The notes under the pieces were generated by a model. It did not search any database, was not told where the DNA came from, and saw only the letters and a list, made by a program, of their open reading frames with translations. A stretch of 64,000 bases of DNA, taken from positions 1,054,001-1,118,000 of the forward strand of contig OY829281.1 of NCBI GenBank assembly GCA_963691715.1, in the 5' to 3' direction. Position 1 is the stretch's first letter; every line of letters starts with the position of its first letter. This document shows positions 8,888 through 17,600 of this stretch, in pieces. Origin of the DNA: HXMU1420-13 sp963691715 (GTDB lineage: Bacteria > Bacteroidota > Rhodothermia > Balneolales > Balneolaceae). Made by a program: the position numbers and the translations under genes.

Positions 8888-9411
8888 TTTTCTGAAATAT
8901 CATTTAATTGCTCTTCTTCAAAAAAAATTATAAATATAGGTTCTCCATCATGTCCAAAAAAAATAAATTTTGACTCAGGATTTGATTGTTTAAAGAATTC
9001 ATCTAAAACTAGATTCTGATTCTCCTCTAATAATTCATTAATATTATTTACGAGAGTATATTTACCTTTGTATAATTCTATTAAATTGTTTATCAATTTA
9101 TTTGTTTTCACTTCGTAAAGTATATCTACATGCCCTTCGTAGCTGAGTCCAGCTATTCTTTCTTTATCTCTCATTGTGAGTTGACTAAAATTTCCAAGTG
9201 AAAATATTCTTGGATAGTCCTTTCGTTTAGTAAATAAACTTTTAACCCAATTACTTAACAGAAATTTCTCAAACTCATATATAGCTACAATTTCATCTGC
9301 ATGATTTTCAATAGTAGCCCAAATATCATCGTAAAATAAAATATCTGGGCTTGGAATAGGATAATCATCAAAATTTGTTTCAAGCTGTATTATATATTTA
9401 TTCTTTTTCAT
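8866..9411 (-). CDS. Unrecognised cytoplasmic protein of the array
   Basis: A 181-residue acidic protein with no signal peptide or membrane segment. It is mixed alpha/beta: a Trp- and Phe-rich N-terminal half (IWATIENHADEIVAIYEFE), a central helical part, and a C-terminal strand-rich tail (SKFIFFGHDGEPIFIIFFEE). That tail recalls small immunity proteins, but no family can be named. The last seven residues are written by repeat R5, so the repeat either inserted into the gene or supplied a new stop. A full R4 element lies immediately upstream. Confidence 0.65.
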   Translation of the reverse strand: MKKNKYIIQLETNFDDYPIPSPDILFYDDIWATIENHADEIVAIYEFEKFLLSNWVKSLFTKRKDYPRIFSLGNFSQLTMRDKERIAGLSYEGHVDILYEVKTNKLINNLIELYKGKYTLVNNINELLEENQNLVLDEFFKQSNPESKFIFFGHDGEPIFIIFFEEEQLNDISENQYGASL

Positions 9412-9436
9412 TTTATTTAAGATTAAAATTCTCTTT

Positions 9437-9598
9437 CCTAGTTCCGTAGCTCAGCTGCGGGACATTCACAGGAGCTCTGCTCCTATCTATTCTTTGCATT
9501 TTATCATTCCTCTGATTCATATCGTGTAATAAAGTCCCATGTATGATCTAATTTAAGCTCATATCTGATCTGTTACGGAGTTGAGCTCCGAAACTAGG
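9437..9598. repeat. R4 element, copy 1 (162 bp, MITE-like)
   Basis: The ends are inverted: CCTAGTTCCGTAGCTC on the left and GAGCTCCGAAACTAGG on the right. By eye about 15 of 162 positions differ from the copy at 11077-11238, with no length change. The minus strand reads a short frame containing TWDFITRYESEE, which stops at a TGA in this copy. It lies between two array genes. Confidence 0.8.
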
Positions 9599-9609
9599 TT
9601 AAAACTAGG

Positions 9610-9663
9610 CTGCCCACGTTGGCAAGTTTTTGTTGTTCAATTGCTTGCGCCAAACTAGGTGTT
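9610..9663 (+). repeat. R5 repeat, copy b
   Basis: Arms TGCC and GGCA, then AGTTTTTGTTGTTCAA, then TTGCTTGCGCCAAACTAGG. It begins 4 nt after the stop of the gene at 9668-10375 when read along that gene's strand. Confidence 0.8.
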
Positions 9664-9667
9664 ATGA

Positions 9668-10375
9668 TTATTTGAATGTATTTGATCTCTTTTTTTTAAA
9701 ATAGTTGTAAATATTAAATTCATTTGAATCTAAGGCTTTCAAAAAATCTTCTTTACTCTCAAATAATTTATCAACTTCATCGGAATCGTGAAATATACCA
9801 AATACAGATCCTCTTCTATCCATTCCAAGATAATCTCCTTCATCATTGAATATCAAAAAGAAATCACCTTCATTAAGTGAAACCTTATATGATGATTCTA
9901 ATTCTAATACAGATTTAATTCGATCAGGAATATCTTTAAACAAACGTTCCATTATCTCTTCATCATTTTCAATAATACCTAAGTTATTTAAGTCTATTAT
10001 TTTTTTTTCAACTACATGATATTCACTTTTAAAAAACGTTTTGGGGGGGGTATTAAATCGCAAATTAAATAGATAGCCATCTGTAATCCATACACCTACA
10101 GTTAATAAATCGGTTGTGTTTTCAAATCTAATTGTAGCAACTTTTATGTCATTAGATTGTAGGTCTAATTGGTAGGACTTATTGAAAGTAGGTCTTCCTG
10201 ACTTCATACGATAAAAACATACATCCTGATTCTCATCTAATCTCTGAATTAAGTTTATCGCATTAATTTGATCCTGCAATTTCTTTTTGTTGTTTATATT
10301 GCATGATTCTAGTAAATAATTCAGAATTTCTAATTCATAATGTTTAAGTCGATGCCGAAATATTTTATACAACAT
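9668..10375 (-). CDS. Unrecognised protein with a SUKH/SMI1-like C-terminus
   Basis: A 235-residue cytoplasmic protein with no signal peptide. The C-terminal part (GDFFLIFNDEGDYLGMDRRG, then a Gly-Phe turn, an acidic patch and FESKEDFLKAL) looks like the end of SUKH (SMI1/KNR4) proteins, many of which are immunity proteins against polymorphic toxins. The N-terminal half is not recognised, so the family call is tentative. The gene contains a run of eight G on the plus strand (10043-10050; eight C in the coding strand, encoding Thr-Pro-Pro). This is unusual in such AT-rich DNA and prone to slippage. It is followed by R5 copy b. Confidence 0.65.
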   Translation of the reverse strand: MLYKIFRHRLKHYELEILNYLLESCNINNKKKLQDQINAINLIQRLDENQDVCFYRMKSGRPTFNKSYQLDLQSNDIKVATIRFENTTDLLTVGVWITDGYLFNLRFNTPPKTFFKSEYHVVEKKIIDLNNLGIIENDEEIMERLFKDIPDRIKSVLELESSYKVSLNEGDFFLIFNDEGDYLGMDRRGSVFGIFHDSDEVDKLFESKEDFLKALDSNEFNIYNYFKKKRSNTFK

Positions 10376-10438
10376 ATCTGCTAATTTTCTAAACTAAGAC
10401 CTAGCGTACCATAACCCACCCCAGCAGCGGGCTAGTAA

Positions 10439-10504
10439 AAAAGGCACAAGACAGGAGCCTTGCGCCAGTTTTTATTGTTCACAAGCTTGCGCCATATTGG
10501 TTAC
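10439..10504 (+). repeat. R5 repeat, copy c, with an extra hairpin
   Basis: GCCAGTTTTTATTGTTCACA then AGCTTGCGCCATATTGG, as in copy a. The left arm here is replaced or extended by an AAGGC...GCCTT hairpin at about 10441-10460. It begins just after the stop of the gene at 10510-11007, read on that gene's strand. Confidence 0.75.
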
Positions 10505-10509
10505 AGAGT

Positions 10510-11007
10510 TTAATCATCTTTTGGAAATAGATGATGAATAATTAGGTTTTCAATGTTTTTATGAAGAGAATCTAATTCATCAACTAAATCATAATCTAAA
10601 ACTATAAAAGAAAGACCTCTTGGAGTTTCGTATAATAATTTATTTGTATCTAAGTCAAATTTTCTTGTTTTCGATATATAATTAAATGAATCTATGTATA
10701 TATCTTTTTCTGAGTTATTAATCGAAACTCTTGTGAATAATTCTTCTTTATTAGAGTTAAAAATAAACAATGAATTAAAATTTCTTAACTCAATGTCATT
10801 TTTTATACTTAAAATCCCGGATTTTGGTATAAAAATTTCAAGAGTATCTTTTTGTATATCCATTTCTATTACTCCTGATGGATTATCATACAAAATAAGT
10901 ACGTTCCCTCTAAAGTTATCTGGTAGAATCCATTTTACTACCTTAGTAGAATCATTACAAGCAATAAAAAAATAATAAATGAAAATAATTACTTGGAAGA
11001 TTTTCAT
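10510..11007 (-). CDS. Small lipoprotein, DUF6843-like
   Basis: A 165-residue product with the lipoprotein signal MKIFQVIIFIYYFFIAC (Cys17). The mature start (WILPDNFRGNVLILYDNPSG, then an IP-x-SGIL strand) resembles the beta-sandwich of DUF6843 proteins, recalled from memory and not checked. The function is unknown and it is probably envelope-anchored. A full R4 element lies upstream and R5 copy c directly follows the stop. It belongs to the one-gene-per-unit array. Confidence 0.65.
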   Translation of the reverse strand: MKIFQVIIFIYYFFIACNDSTKVVKWILPDNFRGNVLILYDNPSGVIEMDIQKDTLEIFIPKSGILSIKNDIELRNFNSLFIFNSNKEELFTRVSINNSEKDIYIDSFNYISKTRKFDLDTNKLLYETPRGLSFIVLDYDLVDELDSLHKNIENLIIHHLFPKDD

Positions 11008-11076
11008 TCTTTGATTATTTGTTTAATAAGATGAATTTTGTTCAAACCATCAATACTTATGAGTTTGAGATTTTGC

Positions 11077-11238
11077 CCTAGTTCCGTAGCTCCACTGCGG
11101 GACATTCACAGGAACTCTGCTCCTATCTATTCTTTGCATTTTGCCATTCCTCTGATTCATATCGTGTAATAAAATCCCATGTATCATCTAATGTAAGTTC
11201 ATGCCTTATCTGTTACGGAGCCGAGCTCCGTAACTAGG
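11077..11238. repeat. R4 element, copy 2 (162 bp, MITE-like)
   Basis: Same ends and length as the copy at 9437. The right end holds a perfect inverted repeat, GTTACGGAGC and GCTCCGTAAC separated by 3 nt (11211-11233). The minus-strand frame containing TWDFITRYESEEWQNAKNR is longer here than in copy 1. Its right edge touches the stop codon of the gene at 11239. Confidence 0.8.
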
Positions 11239-12258
11239 TTAAAACGTTAAATCAACTTCCCAAATCTCAAAACTGGTTTGACCCAAAGCCATAGATTCCA
11301 AATCATTTATTGTCTCAATTGATAGGTCTATTCCATTTTTAGTTTTTTCAAACAATAGTCCAAATGTATAAATATCTTCATAAGGCATGTAATTCCTTCC
11401 AAAAATTATTCTATCGTTATTACGAGAAAAAATTGGAAACATATTAAGAGTACTATCGGTAAAAGTCACTTGTTCGACTTTTTTTGTGTCTAGCGAATAA
11501 ACATAAATGTTACTAAACCCTTCTTCGTATTGATTCAATCTGGTAAAAACTATCTTCTGAGAATCCGATGACCAGCCACCCATCAAGTCAAACCCTCCTT
11601 GTGTTATTCGGATAGGCTTTATAGGTGTTATGCTTTTTGTATTGGGAATCAAAAATAAGGATCTTTCATCTGTATTAGATATATTACCTTCCATTAAAAA
11701 AAACTTTTCATCTGGTGATAATGTATATCCATCCTGATGAGTTGATCTATAATCAATGGAAATATGATGTTGAACTTTTCCTGTTGTAGGATTTAGCTCT
11801 TTTATTCCGCTAAAGTTCTCTGTTTGTGTTTTGTTAGAATAGAAATAAATATTTTTTTTTCTATCAATTGACAGATAACTACTAATATATACATCCCAAT
11901 CAAGCATTAAAAGTGTATCAACTTTTCCTGAGTTTAGCTTATACTCAAGAATTAAATCTTTTTTTACTTGGGCATCTTCAACATTAATATAAATAGAAGA
12001 ATCAGATTTACTCCATATTGGATAAGTCAACAGTGCATCAAGATTAAGTTCATCAAGAATTTTAAATTCTTCTTTTTCATTTGGCTGTCGTATAATTACA
12101 TTCCCAGCATATACGGCTAACAAACTCTCTCCTGAATAATCAACTTGAGAATAACCTGTAAACAGATTTCCTTCAAATAGCAGTCTTTCATTTGAAGTAC
12201 CACTCTTACAGATTATAAGTAAAATTATAAAAAGTGAAATAAAATTAATTTTGATCAT
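11239..12258 (-). CDS. TolB-like beta-propeller protein
   Basis: A 339-residue exported protein with signal MIKINFISLFIILLIICKSG. Repeated WD40-like (PD40) strands are visible: YPIWSKSDSSIYI, GYTLSPDEKFFLMEG, GGWSSDSQKIVFTR and FPIFSRNNDRIIFGR. These four TolB-type blades put it in the TolB/DPP-IV propeller superfamily. It has no protease domain, so it is more likely a binding or sensing protein. It is the largest gene of the array. R4 copy 2 follows directly and R5 copy d lies upstream. Confidence 0.75.
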   Translation of the reverse strand: MIKINFISLFIILLIICKSGTSNERLLFEGNLFTGYSQVDYSGESLLAVYAGNVIIRQPNEKEEFKILDELNLDALLTYPIWSKSDSSIYINVEDAQVKKDLILEYKLNSGKVDTLLMLDWDVYISSYLSIDRKKNIYFYSNKTQTENFSGIKELNPTTGKVQHHISIDYRSTHQDGYTLSPDEKFFLMEGNISNTDERSLFLIPNTKSITPIKPIRITQGGFDLMGGWSSDSQKIVFTRLNQYEEGFSNIYVYSLDTKKVEQVTFTDSTLNMFPIFSRNNDRIIFGRNYMPYEDIYTFGLLFEKTKNGIDLSIETINDLESMALGQTSFEIWEVDLTF

Positions 12259-12328
12259 ATTCCTGAAAAGTTATTGATTATTAAATTCTGAGGGATCTAT
12301 TTCCAGCTTTTGAATACCTACTTTTATT

Positions 12329-12376
12329 CTGCCTGCATAAGCAGTTTTTTTTTACATGTTTGTGCCAGATTGGGGG
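12329..12376 (+). repeat. R5 repeat, copy d
   Basis: CTGCCTGCATAAGCAG, then a nine-T run, then ACATGTTTGTGCCAGATTGG. It begins about 5 nt after the stop of the gene at 12382-13134, read on that gene's strand. In plus orientation the hairpin-plus-T form is especially terminator-like. Confidence 0.8.
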
Positions 12377-12381
12377 TTGGA

Positions 12382-13134
12382 CTAATGGGTATCAATTAAA
12401 GTTTTTCCATAACTCTTTAATTTTTCTATAAAAAAAACTTCATCTACAATTCTAAAAGTTTGAAGACCACGGTAAACTAAATTTTCTGGATTATTTGGAT
12501 TCATCTTAGAAAAATCAAGAACGTCAACAATTTCACTTTTCTCAATGGTTTTTTCAAAAAATTCTTGCACTTCAGCTAAACCATCTTGATAATGATCAGC
12601 ACCTTTATTTATTAATTCATCATATTCTATTAGGTTTAAGTAAAATAAAATAGAATATATATTAAAGTAATTTAATTCTATTTTATTAGATACAAAACTA
12701 TGTGTCTTTGCAAATAATGATGCTCTAATAAAACTAAGTATATGCGGCCGTTTGTCATTGATATCTAATTCATTATGACAAAAGTCACTTATCAAATCAT
12801 CAATATACTCAGTAATAAATCCCCTTGGATATGCATATTCACCATTATTTTTTTTTAATACCCAATTATAATCTGAGCTATACTCAATTTCATTAAAAAT
12901 TTTAAAGTTAGAGTACAGATAGATCAGATAATATTCTGAAAGTCTTAAAAAAAATTCTGATTCATGGTAAAAAATATCTTCACTAGCTTCTAGCTTTGGT
13001 ATGAGTATTTGTAGTAAATGAGCTTCTATTTTTACAAAATTATCAAATTCAAAAATATTTTCAGAGAAATCACTAATTACAGATTTATAGTATTTTAAAC
13101 AGCTATTTCTTATTTCAACTAATTTTTGTTCCAT
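12382..13134 (-). CDS. Unrecognised helical protein, possible immunity partner
   Basis: A 250-residue soluble protein with no signal peptide. It is predicted mostly alpha-helical, rich in Phe, Tyr, Ile and Glu, with the pattern of amphipathic helix pairs. No family is recognised. It starts 22 nt after the short ORF at 13157-13366, which looks like the tail of a larger secreted protein. A toxin-tail followed by immunity gene would explain both, but this is inference from layout only. R5 copy d follows its stop. Confidence 0.65.
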   Translation of the reverse strand: MEQKLVEIRNSCLKYYKSVISDFSENIFEFDNFVKIEAHLLQILIPKLEASEDIFYHESEFFLRLSEYYLIYLYSNFKIFNEIEYSSDYNWVLKKNNGEYAYPRGFITEYIDDLISDFCHNELDINDKRPHILSFIRASLFAKTHSFVSNKIELNYFNIYSILFYLNLIEYDELINKGADHYQDGLAEVQEFFEKTIEKSEIVDVLDFSKMNPNNPENLVYRGLQTFRIVDEVFFIEKLKSYGKTLIDTH

Positions 13135-13156
13135 GTTGTTTAATAACTTTTGTTTA

Positions 13157-13366
13157 CTATTTTAATAATACATTAGGTTTTAATATGGTATTATCGATTT
13201 TTTGAATTGATCCATGAGTAATGCCAAACCTTCTAGGTATTCTTGAATTAAATACTGGATTACCAGGGATAATATTTGTTTTACCTTGAAAAACTTCTGG
13301 ATTTAAAACTGTGCCACCATCATGCATAAGAGTATATCCAGTTTTAAAACCTGTTATACTACTCAA
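13157..13366 (-). pseudogene. Short ORF, possibly the C-terminal fragment of a polymorphic toxin
   Basis: A frame of 69 codons from a TTG, bounded upstream by an in-frame TGA three codons before. The protein (GFKTGYTLMHDGGTVLNPEV, then a Pro/Asn-rich stretch and RRFGITHG) has no start-like N-terminus and no SD. It reads like the end of a longer protein cut off by rearrangement. R1 palindromic DNA starts about 100 bp upstream. It may not be expressed. An Rhs or polymorphic-toxin origin is a guess based on its place before a possible immunity gene. Confidence 0.35.
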
Positions 13367-13669
13367 AGTCGATAATCACCTTTACAAAGGCAAGCAACCT
13401 TTTAAGTAGCGATGTGGCGTTATTATATATCTTACCCGTTAAAAACGAAACACTAGCTACAGATTCTGGATCTCCCAAAGAGATGCTCTGCAACGTCTAG
13501 AATGACGACGGGGTGGTAATGTGTACTATGAGGAAAAAAAATATGAATCTATATACCCATTCTAAAATTCGCGCTAAATCTACATTGTGCAGATTCGTTT
13601 GTGGGCTCTTTTACCAAACGAGTCAGGACTAAGGCTTGGCGACTTTGCGGGTGTGATTTTTGAGAACAG
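13367..13669. repeat. Intergenic region with one R1 palindrome
   Basis: An R1 copy occupies 13460-13509 (arms ATTCTGGA and TCTAGAAT, the second with one change). A CGTTTG/CAAACG inverted repeat lies at 13596-13620. No gene was found. The region separates the small-gene array from the HigBA pair. Confidence 0.7.
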
Positions 13670-13969
13670 TTATAGTTCTACTTGAATATGCAAAGTTCCA
13701 CCCAATCCTTCTTCTACCACTTTGCGCAGAGTAGATACGCGAACATCCCCAACAGCCCGTTCCAATTTGGAGATATAGGAACGCTTGACTTTCAACTTTT
13801 CAGCGAGCTCCTGCTGGGTCATTTTTGCTTCTTTGCGCTTATCACGAATCAACTGAGCGATAAACCAGGCTTCGGCCTTATGCTCAAAGACAGTGCGACC
13901 AGGCGTTCCTACTTTTCCGTACTTGTGGTCAAAATGTTCATTGATAGTATTAGGATTTTTTGTAGTCAT
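13670..13969 (-). CDS. higA: HigA-type antitoxin, XRE-family HTH protein
   Basis: A 99-residue protein with an XRE helix-turn-helix at about residues 47-85: MTQQELAEKLKVKRSYISKL, followed by ERAVGDVRVSTLRKV. It overlaps the end of the upstream toxin gene by 20 bases, the usual toxin-first order of higBA. By family knowledge it neutralises the toxin and represses the pair's promoter. The symbol is given by family, not orthology. R1 palindromes flank the pair. Confidence 0.85.
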   Translation of the reverse strand: MTTKNPNTINEHFDHKYGKVGTPGRTVFEHKAEAWFIAQLIRDKRKEAKMTQQELAEKLKVKRSYISKLERAVGDVRVSTLRKVVEEGLGGTLHIQVEL

Positions 13970-14279
13970 AATAAGTTCCTCTTAATTGTTTGGCTTTCTC
14001 TATGTGTTTGCGGGGAAGCTTCTGAGTCTTTTTGGTAAACCCGTGCAAAAGAATTACTAGTTTACCTTCATCAAAAAAACAAAATATGCGATGAATATCA
14101 CTGCCCACTTTGATGCGTATCTCATAAATACCGTCTTCTATGTGCTTAAAGAACTTCTTGGGAATCTGCTCCACGGTCATCACAAGGTGCAGCACGTAAT
14201 CAATTTTGTCCTGCACAGGCTTAGTCTGGGCGTTATAAAACTCCCAAAAATGGTTTTCAAAAGGTTCTAGTATTCTCAT
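13950..14279 (-). CDS. higB: HigB/Gp49-type RelE-superfamily toxin
   Basis: A 109-residue protein of the phage-derived Gp49-like HigB family. Visible marks are YEIRIKVGSDIHRIFCFFDE, VILLHGFTKKTQKLPRKHIE and a C-terminal basic helix. The family cleaves mRNA on the ribosome and blocks growth until bound by HigA. The gene overlaps the antitoxin gene by 20 bases. The pair sits between repeat clusters at the core-proximal edge of the accessory island, which fits a horizontally moved addiction module. Confidence 0.87.
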   Translation of the reverse strand: MRILEPFENHFWEFYNAQTKPVQDKIDYVLHLVMTVEQIPKKFFKHIEDGIYEIRIKVGSDIHRIFCFFDEGKLVILLHGFTKKTQKLPRKHIEKAKQLRGTYYDYKKS

Positions 14280-14672
14280 AAAATCTAAGATAAAAGGTAA
14301 CTAATTAGTGTCTTTTTTAAAAACTCTTTTTATCGTTTACTACCTAGATTCGTTTCTTTAACAATATGTACAGATAAACCTACCTCAATAATAAATATCC
14401 ACATAAAAAACTCAGCATCTGTAGTGCGTGGCTTTGCTATATGGCTAGCCCTTCATCTACGAATCACTCCTTACAGATTCTGGGTCTCCCAAAGGGATGC
14501 TCTGCAGCGTCCAGAATGACGATGGGGTCGTTGGCATACCAATGGAGTAAAAACCACTAGTCTACGCTAAGTCAAACATTTAGATTTTTCTCCCGATGAA
14601 TCGGGATCGAAATGACAGCATGTATATTTCCAAAAAAAAGAAGTGAATTTACAGATATTAATATAAAACCAA
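14280..14672. repeat. Intergenic region with R2, R1 and R3 palindromes
   Basis: Half of an R2 unit (CTCAGCATCTG and following GTGCGTGGCTTTG) lies at about 14410-14436, an R1 palindrome at 14475-14519 and an R3 hairpin (CTCCCGATGAATCGGGA) at 14590-14606. No gene is seen. This is the right border of the accessory island before icmF. Confidence 0.75.
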
Positions 14673-17600
14673 TCACATATTTCGGCGGTATTGACCACCT
14701 ACTTCATAAAGTGCATGAGAGATTTGGCCGAGTGACGCTACTTTAACGGTTTCCATTAGTTCTTCGAAGATGTTTCCATTATTGCGTGCAACGGTCTTCA
14801 GTTGCTCTAGCGCTATCTTAGAACTATGTTCATTTCGTTTCCAAAAAGCTTCCAAATTATCTATTTGCTGCTTTTTTTCTTCTTCGGTTGATCGAATCAA
14901 CTCAATGGGACCCGTATTCTCTTCCTGCGTTTTACTGAGAAAAGTATTTACTCCAATAATGGGAAGTTCACCCGTATGTTTTTTACTCTCGTAGTACAGA
15001 CTTTCATCCTGAATTTTCCCACGTTGATACATACTTTCCATAGCGCCTAATACTCCCCCTCGCTCTGTAAGTCGATCAAATTCGGTTAAAATAGCTTCTT
15101 CAACCAAATCTGTTAGGTCGGTTAAAAAATAGGAACCTTGATTTATATTTTCATTTTTAGCCGTTCCTAATTCACGATTTATAATCAATTGTATGGCAAG
15201 AGCTCGGCGAACTGAATCCTCAGTTGGAGTGGTAATTGCTTCATCATAAGCATTGGTGTGCAAGGAATTACAATTATCATAAATAGCTAATAGTGCTTGT
15301 AAAGTGGTTCGTATATCATTGAACTGAATCTCTTGAGCATGCAACGAGCGTCCACTCGTTTGGATATGATATTTAAGTTTTTGAGATCGCTCATTGGCTT
15401 GATAACGATTTCTCATTGCTACGGCCCATATTCTTCTAGCAACTCTACCAATAACCGCATACTCAGGATCTAATCCATTACTAAAAAAGAAGGATAGATT
15501 ATGAGCAAAATCGTCAATTTTTAAACCTCGGGCGAGATAATACTCTACAAATGTAAATCCATTAGCTAAAGTAAATGCGGCTTGGGTGATGGGGTTTGCC
15601 CCAGCCTCTGCGATATGATAACCAGATATGGACACCGAATAATAGTTTCGAATGTTATGATCAGTAAAATAAGACTGAATATCCCCCATCATCTTCAATG
15701 CAAATTCGGTGGAAAAAATACATGTGTTTTGAGCCTGATCTTCTTTAAGAATATCTGCCTGTACCGTTCCTCGTACCGATGACAACGCCATTGCCTTTAT
15801 CTTAGAATAGGTTTCTTTATCTACTAATTGGTCACCCGTAACTCCAAGTAAAGCTAATCCGAATGCATTATTTCCCTCTGGTAGACCATGCGCATAGTTA
15901 GGCTGTTTAATCCCACGATTGGAAAACAGTGACGAAATTTTAGCAACGGCTTTATCCCAATTCCCTTCTGATTTTAGATATCGCTCCACTTCTTGATCGA
16001 TTACTATGTTCATAAACATAGCAAGAATCATAGGTGCTGGACCATTGATAGTCATTGATACGGAAGTGGTTGGAGCGGTTAGCTCAAATCCTGAATAAAG
16101 TTTTTTCATGTCATCAAGCGTACAAATATTTACCCCTGAATTTCCAATTTTACCATAAATATCTGGACGATATCCAGGGTCTTCGCCATAGAGCGTAACA
16201 GAATCAAAGGCGGTAGATAAACGAGCAGCTGGTAAACCTGCACTCACATAATGGAATCGTTTGTTTGTCCTTTCTGGTGTTCCTTCCCCTGCAAACATTC
16301 GCGTTGGATCTTCGCCTTCACGTTTAAATGGAAACACCCCTGCCGTAAAGGGGAAATATCCTGGTATGTTCTCCTTTAATGCAAATTTAAGCCGTTCACC
16401 GGCATGGTTAGTTTTAGGGATTGCCACTCTTCGAATTTTCAGTCCACTTAGCGAAGTAGTAAACAATGCATTTTTTATTGACTTGCCCCTCACCTGCACC
16501 TCTAATTCATCTTGGGCATAGTTCGATGCAAGATCATCCCAACCTTCTAGAATTCTCTTTGGAAGTAGATCTAATTGATCTTCCCATTTTGATTTCAACT
16601 TAATCAATGTATGTATAAGATTATCCTTATCTACTGATTCCCAGTTAGTTAATTGATGCAATGTACCTCGAACTTCGTCCCATTTGGTAGCAATATCTAC
16701 TTGATTATCCGACCATGAATGATACTCACGAATAGTATCCGAAATCTCTGATAAATACCGCACACGCTTACCCGGAATGATAGCTTGACTTTGAATATTG
16801 TCGGAGGGTTCAGATTCTGTGTATAAACACTTTTCCCAACTCAATCCATATCTTGCATTAATCTTATCGACAAGAGCGCTAAATAAGCGATTTACTCCCT
16901 CATCATTAAATTGTGCAGCTATTGTGGGGTATACCGGCATGGTTGCTGGATCTTCGTGCCAAAGTCCTGAATTCCGTTGTAGTTGTTTTCTGATATCACG
17001 TAAGGCATCCAACGAACCTTTCTTTTCAAATTTGTTCAATACAATTAATTCAGCCAAATCGAGCATGTTTATCTTCTCTAGCTGGGTGGCTGCACCGTAT
17101 TCACTTGTCATCACATACATTGGAATATCGGTTAAATCCACAATCTCAGTGCCACTTTGCCCTATTCCACTAGTTTCAACGATGATTATATCGAATCCCA
17201 CTACTTTATAAAGAGCAATTATTGCCTCTAGCGCCTCGCTGGTAGATCTATTTGATGCACGTGTAGCCAAACTACGCATAAACACTCTCGGTGTATCAAT
17301 GCTATTCATTCTAATTCGATCACCAAGCAATGCCCCTCCTGTTTTTAAACGAGAAGGATCTACTGAAATAATTCCAATTGAAATATCTTCATATTCCGTT
17401 AAAAATCTTCGTACAATTTCATCGGTTAATGAGCTCTTTCCAGCGCCACCCGTTCCCGTAATTCCGATTAATGGAATATTATTTTTAACATAAGATAAAT
17501 TAAATTCCTCTTTGTCTAACAACAATTTATCGCTTTCATATTTGAAAGTATTGCTCGACTTATTTTCTAATGCAGTAATCGCCTGGGCTAAGCTAACGGA

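Noticed and set aside
8258..13366. Classical integron with attC sites
   Set aside because: Junctions such as TTTTAACC and GTAACC near the gene ends recall attC ends, but none fits RYYYAAC with a matching GTTRRRY. The R5 and R4 folds lack the paired L/R boxes, and no IntI gene is in the window. The cassette-like layout is reported separately.
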